The notes beneath the pieces were generated by a model that ran no database searches, was not told the DNA's origin, and saw only the letters and a list, made by a program, of their open reading frames with translations. A stretch of DNA of 15,855 nt. Source: CBCXVS01 sp965178525. Lineage in GTDB: Bacteria; Tectomicrobia; Entotheonellia; Entotheonellales; Entotheonellaceae. Both the position numbers and the translations under genes were made by a program. The stretch lies in assembly GCA_965178525.1 (NCBI GenBank), contig CBCXVS010000185.1:1-15855 (forward strand). Direction: 5' to 3'. Shown here piece after piece: positions 6,439-13,600 of the stretch (position 1 is the first letter of the stretch; each line of letters starts with the position of its first letter).

Positions 6439-7776
6439 CTAACGCACGATGCGCCCGACCCATTGGGGTGACAGACATATCGGGCTATTCGGAGCCAGCG
6501 GCCGCATTCCCTGTCCGTCGTTACGCATCCAATGCCGTTGCCAGAGGTCGCCTTGCTGGCTGATATACATGAGAAAACGGCCATGCGGCTCCCAGGTAGG
6601 CGCCTCATACTGTCCGTCCCCGCCGGTCAAACGCCTGAGGCCGTTGCCATCGGCACGGATCGTATAGATATCGAGCGCACCGGTTTCCGACCGTCCGGTA
6701 AAGGCAATGATATCATCACGTGGCGACCAGGCCGGGGACGTATTGTAGCTTCCTGCATAGGTGAGACGAACGGGATCAGCTCCCCGGACATCGGTGAGAT
6801 ACAGCTGGGGTGAGCCGCCGCGGTCTGATGTAAACACTAGGCGGTTACCATCCGGGGAAAAACTTGGAGATATATCAATACCCCAGTAGGTCGTGAGGCG
6901 TGTGAGCCGTGTCCGTTCGGTATCGTAGAGAAAGATATCGTTATTCCCCTCTTGCGTCTGACTCAAGGCAAGATACCGCCCATCACGTGACCAGGAACCG
7001 GGCAAGGCCAAGCCGGAACCGGACGTCACACGTTCCTCTGTCCTCGTGAGGAGATGACGGAGATAGATATTGGGAAAGCCATCCCGATACGACGTATAGG
7101 CCAAACGTGTGCCATCCGGGGACAATGTCGGCGCCAGATTCAAGGCGCCATCTGCGATCAAGCGGTGCGCGTTATGGCCGTCATAGTCCATCAGAAGAAT
7201 GTCTTTCCCTCTGGCTCCCTGTGCCCGAGGGCTGACACAGACGACCTGAGTGTCAAACGGTCCGGACTCACCCGTAAAGGCATGAAAGACGAGATCACTA
7301 AAGCGATGGGCAATTTCACGGTAGCGTGTTTTCGCAGCCTGGTATTTCTTACCGGCGAGCCGGTGCTGCTGCTGCACCACATCGTGCAAAACCAGCTCGA
7401 TCACCACCTGCGATGTCTCCACGCCATGCCGTAAACGTCCGGCAATAACGCCCAGGGCACCCACGGCCGCCCAGTTTTGATAGCGTAGACGGTCAAGTCC
7501 CTGGGGGAAGGCATCGATATAGGTAGCAGGATCAATGATGCGGAAGAGGCCCGACGTTTCCAAATCCTGCCGCAGCACGGCCTGTAGCTGTTGTTCGAGC
7601 TGCCTATCACCGTCAGCCCCTAACAGTTCGGGCAACGCGAGGGGAAGCAGATAGCCGCCGGCTTGATCAATGTCGATATAGACGCGGGTCTGTGCGAACG
7701 CGAGAGCGAGCATCATCGCGACCCCCATCCCGCTCAGACTCCCTATGGTAAGTGCCCGAACAGAATTAAATTTCAT
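6439..7776 (-). CDS. tolB: Tol-Pal system beta-propeller protein TolB
   Basis: 445 residues from ATG 7776, matching the usual size (about 430). A Sec signal of about 28 residues ends in AFA-Q. The N-terminal mature part, RVYIDIDQAGGYLLPLALP, corresponds to the region that reaches TolA and precedes the alpha/beta domain. From about residue 200 the six-bladed propeller shows repeated LSPDGTRLAYTSYRDG, WSRDGRYLALS, FSPDGNRLVFTSDRGG, WSPRDDIIAFTGR modules; this face binds Pal in characterised TolB. The start was chosen because AGAGGAAAAAT lies just upstream; the open frame continues to 8055 but that part is not TolB-like. It opens the tolB-pal-cpoB segment and is separated from tolA by about 5.8 kb of opposite-strand genes, so it needs its own promoter in 7777-8700. 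Confidence 0.95.
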   Translation of the reverse strand: MKFNSVRALTIGSLSGMGVAMMLALAFAQTRVYIDIDQAGGYLLPLALPELLGADGDRQLEQQLQAVLRQDLETSGLFRIIDPATYIDAFPQGLDRLRYQNWAAVGALGVIAGRLRHGVETSQVVIELVLHDVVQQQHRLAGKKYQAAKTRYREIAHRFSDLVFHAFTGESGPFDTQVVCVSPRAQGARGKDILLMDYDGHNAHRLIADGALNLAPTLSPDGTRLAYTSYRDGFPNIYLRHLLTRTEERVTSGSGLALPGSWSRDGRYLALSQTQEGNNDIFLYDTERTRLTRLTTYWGIDISPSFSPDGNRLVFTSDRGGSPQLYLTDVRGADPVRLTYAGSYNTSPAWSPRDDIIAFTGRSETGALDIYTIRADGNGLRRLTGGDGQYEAPTWEPHGRFLMYISQQGDLWQRHWMRNDGQGMRPLAPNSPICLSPQWVGRIVR

Positions 7777-7861
7777 ATTTTTCCTCTGGAAAAATGATAT
7801 CGCTAATTTTGTCCAGGAACTTAAACCTCCGCATGGATACGATCCATTGCCCCTACAGGCC

Positions 7862-7944
7862 GTGAGCGCGCTGACCGCATGGCGCGCCACGCCTCTGGGC
7901 CATCCCCAGGGCGTTAGGGCGTCGAAGCCATGGGCGTGGCTCAC
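7862..7944. repeat. Long stem-loop in the tolB upstream region
   Basis: GCCACGCC (7886-7893) is perfectly complementary to GGCGTGGC (7933-7940). GTGAG (7862-7866) pairs with CTCAC (7940-7944) in an alternative outer stem, and a small CTGGG/CCCAG hairpin lies inside. It is about 90-170 bp upstream of the tolB ATG, so it could be a leader structure of the tolB transcript or a relic of a palindromic repeat. Confidence 0.35.
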
Positions 7945-8192
7945 CCGCTGTGTGCGCGGTGAAGCTAGTGTGCCGACCTGGGCCGATGGAAAATGGACAC
8001 GATATTGCATGTCATAGGCACAATGATAGGAATAACTTAGGATGTCGGACGTCACTGCCCATTAACGCTGATACGGGGTTGCCTGCCCCGGAACATGAGG
8101 CGAGTTGCACTGCAGCTTACAAGATGGCGACCGAACCGGATGCTCCATCGCGTTCATACCGCCTTTTCGTGTCGATTATAGCAATATATGCA

Positions 8193-8206
8193 GGGTTTCT
8201 AAACCC
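8193..8206. promoter_or_regulatory. Perfect palindrome GGGTTT-CT-AAACCC
   Basis: A 14-bp symmetric site with a 2-bp centre, too tight for an RNA hairpin and therefore more like a protein-binding operator. It lies in the tolB/ATPase-TolB divergent region. The binding protein is unknown. Confidence 0.3.
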
Positions 8207-8346
8207 CCATTACACACATACGAGTGAATTTCTTGCCGGCTTTGAATCGTTTTTTGATCGTGCAAACTTCTATGACCGTTGTATGATCGACAGCATGAAT
8301 ATCATTACATATCAAGTCGGCAAAGAATAGTATCCATATAAAAAGC

Positions 8347-8412
8347 AAATACGATAAAAAATCATGCAACTGTCATATATCGTATTTTATGTAAAGTTCA
8401 CGTCATAAAATA
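8347..8412. promoter_or_regulatory. Two overlapping perfect inverted repeats in an AT-rich block
   Basis: AAATACGATA (8347-8356) pairs with TATCGTATTT (8378-8387), 10 bp perfect, 21-nt spacer. TATTTTATG (8383-8391) pairs with CATAAAATA (8404-8412), 9 bp perfect, 12-nt spacer. They share 8383-8387, so only one can form at a time. This layout could be alternative RNA hairpins or overlapping operators. Confidence 0.45.
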
Positions 8413-8484
8413 AAGAGAAACAAGACCAATAAATTTTAATCAATATAGAAATCGAATAGATCGAAGCTCTATCGATCAAGTTCT

Positions 8485-8504
8485 ATACGGGCATATCGCC
8501 GTAT
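8485..8504. repeat. Inverted repeat ATACGG-N8-CCGTAT
   Basis: A perfect 6-bp inverted repeat (8485-8490 and 8499-8504) with an 8-nt centre, about 215 bp upstream of the ATPase-TolB start. It may be part of the same regulatory cluster; the evidence is symmetry only. Confidence 0.3.
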
Positions 8505-8605
8505 CATTGGCGTACCTGCTGTCTCATTTCTGATACAGAACCGAGTGCTGCCCCCCACGTACGGACGGTATCGTACAGACAGCAACAGACAGAGAAAATA
8601 CAGAT

Positions 8606-8663
8606 CACACATTCGGTGTGCATAGTATGAGGAATAGCCTCACCCTGGCTATCCCGGTTCCTC
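8606..8663 (+). promoter_or_regulatory. Hairpins in the putative leader of the ATPase-TolB gene
   Basis: CACAC (8606-8610) pairs with GTGTG (8616-8620). A larger stem combines GAGGAA (8629-8634) with TTCCTC (8658-8663) and TAGCC (8635-8639) with GGCTA (8647-8651), leaving a 6-nt bulge and a 7-nt loop. The larger stem ends about 54 bp before ATG 8718, so it could act as a leader structure or attenuator if transcription begins upstream. Confidence 0.35.
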
Positions 8664-8717
8664 GCGTGCATCCATCGTGTCTTCTTGGTATTGTTCTCGC
8701 GTAGCGGGGTGTTTTTG

Positions 8718-10538
8718 ATGGAGCCTTCAGGCAACGTAACACAACCGATGTATGACATCGTAGACATGGATTTTCAATTTTACCATCTTAAATACAATCC
8801 CTTCATCCGAAAATTTCCGGAGCTGCTATTTTGGAGTCAGGGTTTCCACGTCGCATGGGATCACCTGGTCACGAGTATCAATCAACACCAGAAGTTCGTC
8901 GTCATTCTTGGACAAGCCAGATTGGGAAAAACCGTACTGATCCATACGTATCGGACCCATGCTGAGACCCAGGACATGACACTGATCGACCAGCTCGATG
9001 TGACACGTCCCTTGCGCCATGTGCTCGGGGACCTGGCACAGCTATGCGGCCTTGACAGCGTTGCAGACGACATCCAAGACCTTATCTATACCCTACAGCA
9101 ATTCTTTACGGAAGCCGATACACAGGGCCGCCGTACCGTGCTTGCGATTGATGAGGCCCATCGCCTCTCAGCGCCTGCGCTCGTGAATCTGTGCCAGTTG
9201 TCTGACTTGTTTCAGAGTCCGTCCAGACCGCTTCTACCCATCGTGCTCTTCGGGCGCCCCCCCCTGGCACAACATTGCACCCAACCTGAGTTGCAACCAC
9301 TCTCAGCCGCTGTGGCAACGTCGACTCCCCTGGATCCGCTCACACCGGAACAGAGCCTCGCCTACATTCACCACCACTTACGACTCGCTGCGACGCAAAC
9401 CTCCCCTATCTTTTCGAAACGGGCTTTGCAGCTGATCGTTGACCATGCCCAGGGTATCCCTAAGGTCATCAATATCATGTGTTCAGATATCCTGATGGCG
9501 GGCATGTTAGAAGGTGAAAAGCCAATTAGCTTCCACACGGCCCAAGACGTGATAGGCCATGTGGACCAGAAGCGTCGCTCTCCCCTACTCCGATGGGGGC
9601 TGGCTGGCGCCGCAGGGTGTTTACTTGCCGTAGGACTCTGGAGTCTTCTTCCCTCCACCACACCGGACCGCTCGGAGCCACCGCCGGCAGTTTCCACCCA
9701 ACCTCCGCCGGCAAGGTTGCAAAAACAAGAAGTTCCTAAGATACCACGTCCTCAGGCAGCCGTACCGAAGGCGGCCCCGGTGGCGTCGCCTCCGGTTCCG
9801 GTACAACCGCTAAATGAAACGCCAAGCACGGCACTCGCGCCACGAGCGCCGCGGCCAGCGCTCGTGGAGACGTATGATCCCGCGCTGGACGCGTCTCTTG
9901 CTCCGCAAGCGAGTATGCCAACGGCAGCCGGACCCAGCACCGTCAGCACGCCCGAAGCGCCGGACCCAGCCACGCTCACGCCGGCAGCTGCAGCGCCGCA
10001 ATCGTCTCTCGTAACCCCGCTCAACGCATCGGCACCATCTCTTCTCCTGGACGGCATGCTACAGGCATCGTTGCCAGTTGTAGACCCGCCCCGTCCGGCA
10101 CCAAGTCCGGTCGACAACGTCGGCCTTGCAGCCGCCACCGATGGTGAAAACGATGTGCACGCGCGTCTCGTATGCGTCATGCCACGGACTGGCGGCCAGC
10201 GCGGGAGTGATATTGTCCTGATGGACCACAAGGACAACGGGGTGCACCGGCTCATTGCCGATGGGGCACAGAATATGTCCCCGGTTCTCTCTCCCAACGG
10301 CAAATGGCTGGCGTATACCTCGTACCGTGACGGTGCGCCCAACGTCTATCTGCGCCATCTCGCGTCAGGAAAAGAGGAGCAATTGACATCCGGACCCTGG
10401 CTCGCGTTACCGGGCACGTGGTCGCCTAATAGCCGCTATCTCGCGTTAAGCCAAAGCCTGGAAGGAAATAATGATATCTTTCTCTACGATATCCGCCGCA
10501 AACGTTTGCGCCGTCTGACCCGAATGGCCTTAAGTTAA
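8718..10538 (+). pseudogene. ExeA/GspA-type AAA ATPase fused to TolB-like propeller, 5' part (split by IS)
   Basis: 606 residues from ATG 8718 (GGGG about 8 bp upstream; a TTG at 8685 and the ATG at 8766 are alternatives). Residues 18-29 (MDFQFYHLKYNPF-like) match the ExeA N-terminus. Walker A is GQARLGKT at 65-72 and Walker B VLAIDEAHRL at 141-150; GIPKVINIMCSDIL near 246-259 is the ExeA-like C-terminal helical part. A single membrane helix follows at about 290-312 after basic residues (QKRR), predicting a cytoplasmic ATPase. A Pro/Ala-rich linker of about 160 residues leads to a TolB-like propeller from about 478 (LSPNGKWLAYTSYRDGAPNV, EGNNDIFLYD). The last codons and the TAA come from the left end of the IS element; the propeller continues at 12025. 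In ExeA the periplasmic part binds peptidoglycan; here it is replaced by a TolB-type propeller. The truncated form may still be translated. Confidence 0.85.
10511..10521 (+). repeat. Target site duplication, left copy
   Basis: CCGTCTGACCC directly precedes the left inverted terminal repeat and is repeated exactly at 12014-12024 after the right one. An 11-bp duplication is in the 10-13 bp range known for the IS4 subgroup. Confidence 0.88.
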
Positions 10539-10603
10539 GCCAACTCCTTTCTTGATGAAGCAGTTACGCCGATTGCCTGAGACCGACTCTCCTCTCATGA
10601 TGA

Positions 10604-10947
10604 GGGCCTTCATTCCCCCCACTGACAGGAGAAGCGCTCCGGATATCCCGTATCACCCCCCGGCTGCAACGCCTCCAGGCCGACTGCGCCGCCCACCTCC
10701 CATCCGAGGCCGTTCTGGCGGCGTGTGAGGCGGTCGGCTATACCGAGTGGCGCGACCGCCTCCTCCATCCGGTCGTCACCGTCCAGGCCTCTCTGGGGCA
10801 ACTTCTCCCTGGCCATGCCGCCTGCCGTCATCTCCCGCACTGAACGGGTGGCTACTCCAGTGCCTCGGCCTCCTGCCCGGCTCCTACCCAGCTGCCTGGA
10901 GGCGTGCTGGACCACCTCTGCGAACGCGTCGGCCAGTCGGCCCGGCC
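10604..10947 (+). pseudogene. IS4-like transposase, N-terminal fragment with frame defects, truncated by gap
   Basis: The frame from about 10604 reads a helical region LQRLQADCAAHLPSEAVLAA, then CEAVGYTEWRDRLLHPVVTV, then GQLLPGHAACRHLPH, the typical N-terminus of IS4-family transposases (CrevG..wRdRLL.P..T pattern). It then meets TGA at 10841-10843, but the same frame continues with family-like GYSSASASC (compare FSASAYC) and a region like LPGGVLDHL. No start codon lies in this frame. ATG 10597 is in the preceding frame and would connect if the C6 run at 10615-10620 were C5. The catalytic DDE part lies in the N gap. Either the copy is degenerate, or base calls near the gap are poor. Confidence 0.6.
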
Positions 10948-11940
10948 NNNNNNNNNNNNNNNNNNNNNNNNNNNNNNNNNNNNNNNNNNNNNNNNNNNNN
11001 NNNNNNNNNNNNNNNNNNNNNNNNNNNNNNNNNNNNNNNNNNNNNNNNNNNNNNNNNNNNNNNNNNNNNNNNNNNNNNNNNNNNNNNNNNNNNNNNNNNN
11101 NNNNNNNNNNNNNNNNNNNNNNNNNNNNNNNNNNNNNNNNNNNNNNNNNNNNNNNNNNNNNNNNNNNNNNNNNNNNNNNNNNNNNNNNNNNNNNNNNNNN
11201 NNNNNNNNNNNNNNNNNNNNNNNNNNNNNNNNNNNNNNNNNNNNNNNNNNNNNNNNNNNNNNNNNNNNNNNNNNNNNNNNNNNNNNNNNNNNNNNNNNNN
11301 NNNNNNNNNNNNNNNNNNNNNNNNNNNNNNNNNNNNNNNNNNNNNNNNNNNNNNNNNNNNNNNNNNNNNNNNNNNNNNNNNNNNNNNNNNNNNNNNNNNN
11401 NNNNNNNNNNNNNNNNNNNNNNNNNNNNNNNNNNNNNNNNNNNNNNNNNNNNNNNNNNNNNNNNNNNNNNNNNNNNNNNNNNNNNNNNNNNNNNNNNNNN
11501 NNNNNNNNNNNNNNNNNNNNNNNNNNNNNNNNNNNNNNNNNNNNNNNNNNNNNNNNNNNNNNNNNNNNNNNNNNNNNNNNNNNNNNNNNNNNNNNNNNNN
11601 NNNNNNNNNNNNNNNNNNNNNNNNNNNNNNNNNNNNNNNNNNNNNNNNNNNNNNNNNNNNNNNNNNNNNNNNNNNNNNNNNNNNNNNNNNNNNNNNNNNN
11701 NNNNNNNNNNNNNNNNNNNNNNNNNNNNNNNNNNNNNNNNNNNNNNNNNNNNNNNNNNNNNNNNNNNNNNNNNNNNNNNNNNNNNNNNNNNNNNNNNNNN
11801 NNNNNNNNNNNNNNNNNNNNNNNNNNNNNNNNNNNNNNNNNNNNNNNNNNNNNNNNNNNNNNNNNNNNNNNNNNNNNNNNNNNNNNNNNNNNNNNNNNNN
11901 NNNNNNNNNNNNNNNNNNNNNNNNNNNNNNNNNNNNNNNN
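10948..11940. other. Assembly gap (993 Ns)
   Basis: An unbroken run of N inside the insertion sequence. Collapse of a multicopy IS during assembly is a likely cause. The real length is unknown unless it was sized by read pairs. Confidence 1.
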
Positions 11941-12013
11941 ATGACAAAACCCCCTCATGTGTTGGGTCAACCGTTGACACGACATGCAGTTAGAGCTTCA
12001 CTTGAGGCCATTC

Positions 12014-12024
12014 CCGTCTGACCC
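12014..12024 (+). repeat. Target site duplication, right copy
   Basis: The exact second copy of CCGTCTGACCC directly follows the right inverted terminal repeat. Joining 10521 to 12025 removes one copy plus the element and restores the reading frame. Confidence 0.88.
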
Positions 12025-12479
12025 AGCACGTCAGGATTGATGTCTCACCAAGTTTTGCGCCGGATAGTCACCGCATCGTCTTCACGTCCGATCGGGCCGG
12101 CGCGCCTCAGCTCTACCTCACCGACGTGCAGGGTGCGCCGCCGGTGCGTCTGACGCCAACCGGCTCCTACAACACCTCGCCGGCATGGTCGCCACGCGAT
12201 GACTCGATCGCCTTCATCAGGCGTAGCGCCAAGCGGACCCTGGATCTGTATCTGATCCAGGCCGATGGCACGAAGCTGCGGCGCCTCACCCAAGGAGGGC
12301 GTTTTCACTCCCCGCCAACCTGGGCGCCCGATGGGCGCGTGTTGATGGGTATGAGTCTGCAGGACTCGGTCTGGGAACAACATCTGGTCGACGTGACCGC
12401 ACAAGAAAACGCGGATCGCCTGCTGCCCAAGGATCCGCTTTGCCTGGCTCCGCAATGGGTTGCACAGCGTGTGCCATAG
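12025..12479 (+). pseudogene. ATPase-TolB fusion gene, 3' part (C-terminal half of propeller)
   Basis: This is the continuation of the split gene: RIDVSPSFAPDSHRIVFTSD, then GSYNTSPAWSPRDDSIAFIR, and the C-terminus CLAPQWVAQRVP. It aligns without length change to the neighbouring TolB (GIDISPSFSPDGNRLVFTSD, GSYNTSPAWSPRDDIIAFTG, CLSPQWVGRIVR). In the repaired gene the junction reads RRLTQHVRIDVSPSF, and the total from ATG 8718 is 752 codons plus stop. As it stands this part has no good ribosome site of its own; internal starts exist but would give less than half a propeller. It ends 40 bp before the TAXI gene. Confidence 0.85.
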
Positions 12480-12519
12480 TGGTCACAATCCCTATCCCAT
12501 GCCCATCTAAGGAGGCCCT

Positions 12520-13548
12520 ATGATTCCCCCGAGGTTGTGGTGCTGGATGCTCATGATGGCGCTGTTAAGCTTGGCATATCCCCCTCACGCCCGGACACAG
12601 AAAACCGGTATGCTCACCGGCTCACAGACGGGCACGTATTTCCGTTTCGGCCAGGAAATCGCTGCAGTGACCATTACGCACGGACTAGAAGTCCTCGTGA
12701 AGGAATCGGAAGGATCCATTGCCAACATCCGTCGCCTCATGAGCACAGAGAATGCAGCCCTGGCCATGGTGCAGTCCGATGTGCTCGGCTTTTTGAACTG
12801 GTCGGCCGATCCCGTCATACAAGGCATCGCCGCCCGGCTCCGGTTGATTTTCCCCTTCTACAACGAAGAGGTCCACCTCCTAGCACGCAAAGAGATCCAG
12901 CACATCGCCGACCTCACAGGGAAACGCGTCATTGTGGGGACGGAAGGCAGCGGCGCCTGGCTGACCGCCTACAACTTGCTCCATATGCTCGATATTCAGC
13001 CTGCGGTCATACGCCACGACCTCCTCCCGCCCGAAGCCGTGCGCGCCGTGCTGACGGCGGAAGCCGACGCCATGTTCTATGTCTCCGGAAAACCAGTGAC
13101 GCTCTTTACGAACATGCAAGATTTGTTGCAAGATAGCCGCTATGTCAATTTGTTGTCCGAGGTGCACTTCGTCCCCTTGCAGGATGAAAAAATGCTGCAG
13201 GAATATAGCGCCTCCTCCATCGGCCCTCATGACTACGCCTGGGTCCACACCACCGTCCCGACCGTGGCGGTCCGGGCCGTGCTGATCGGCTTTGATTTTA
13301 CCCGAAACGACACCTCGTATTTCCGCATGCGTTGTGCGCAACTCGCGACCTTGGGCCGTGCCGTCCGCGATAACTTTGCGGCCTTACAAGCCACCGGGCA
13401 TCCCAAGTGGCAAGAGGTCGATCTGGCGCAACGGGTGAGTCTGTGGCGCCTTGATACCTGTTCCCAATCCGTCCGGCGTGACTTGACCAGGTATGCGCCT
13501 CTGCAGCAAGACTTCGAGGCGATTGTGCAAGGCAAAGGCGGGCGCTGA
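12520..13548 (+). CDS. TAXI family TRAP transporter solute-binding protein
   Basis: 342 residues. The signal region has a hydrophobic core at about 5-20 and likely ends near PPHARTQ, so the protein is periplasmic. The motif MLTGSQTGTYFRFG (31-44) is the TAXI ligand-site glycine/threonine loop; ESEGSIANIRRLMS and LAMVQSDVLGF follow the family pattern, as does GKRVIVGTEGSGAW in the second lobe. TAXI proteins normally deliver glutamate or other organic acids to a fused DctQM membrane protein; none is in the window, so this is an orphan binding protein. The ribosome site AAGGAGG (12509-12515) is excellent. It lies 40 bp after the ATPase-TolB gene on the same strand and converges on tolA. Cotranscription with the fusion gene is likely, so a function linked to it rather than transport is possible. 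Confidence 0.88.
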   Translation: MIPPRLWCWMLMMALLSLAYPPHARTQKTGMLTGSQTGTYFRFGQEIAAVTITHGLEVLVKESEGSIANIRRLMSTENAALAMVQSDVLGFLNWSADPVIQGIAARLRLIFPFYNEEVHLLARKEIQHIADLTGKRVIVGTEGSGAWLTAYNLLHMLDIQPAVIRHDLLPPEAVRAVLTAEADAMFYVSGKPVTLFTNMQDLLQDSRYVNLLSEVHFVPLQDEKMLQEYSASSIGPHDYAWVHTTVPTVAVRAVLIGFDFTRNDTSYFRMRCAQLATLGRAVRDNFAALQATGHPKWQEVDLAQRVSLWRLDTCSQSVRRDLTRYAPLQQDFEAIVQGKGGR

Positions 13549-13549
13549 C

Positions 13550-13589
13550 GGCGCTTCATCAAGCGCCAGGCTACAGCAGGACCTGGCGC
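13550..13589. terminator. Overlapping hairpins between convergent TAXI gene and tolA
   Basis: GGCGCTT (13550-13556), CATC, AAGCGCC (13561-13567) form a perfect 7-bp hairpin directly after the TAXI stop codon. GCGCCAGG (13563-13570) also pairs with CCTGGCGC (13582-13589), perfect 8 bp. The two are mutually exclusive and could serve the two strands. There is no clear T-tract. Confidence 0.55.
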
Positions 13590-13600
13590 CTCATCCTATG

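Larger units (their letters stand above)
7777..8717. other. Long divergent regulatory region between tolB and the ATPase-TolB gene
   Basis: About 940 bp without a convincing gene. Composition changes sharply: 7850-7990 is GC-rich and strongly self-complementary, whereas about 8330-8460 is very AT-rich, unlike the rest of the window. Several perfect inverted repeats are listed separately. Both divergent genes must be driven from here, but no strong sigma-70 match could be fixed. A short open frame at 7950-8330 has no family-like features and is not annotated. Confidence 0.6.
10522..12013 (+). mobile_element. IS4-family-like insertion sequence (interior partly unsequenced)
   Basis: Inverted terminal repeats: left 10522-10540 GAATGGCCTTAAGTTAAGC; right 11995-12013, whose reverse complement is GAATGGCCTCAAGTGAAGC (17 of 19 identical). 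Both ends abut the same 11-bp sequence. The total length of about 1.49 kb, if the N gap is sized correctly, fits the family. Inside the left part is the N-terminus of an IS4-type DDE transposase. The element splits the propeller of the ATPase-TolB gene in the same orientation. The near-perfect target duplication suggests a recent insertion. Confidence 0.88.

Noticed and set aside
7777..8055. N-terminal extension of the tolB frame up to 8055
   Set aside because: Not TolB-like; it would bury the signal peptide, and a strong ribosome site precedes ATG 7776.
7950..8330. 126-codon plus-strand frame in the divergent region
   Set aside because: No motif, crosses a sharp composition change, and has no ribosome site that I can support.
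10725..11993. Long open frames through the N run
   Set aside because: They are open only because N codons are not stops; they carry no evidence of coding.
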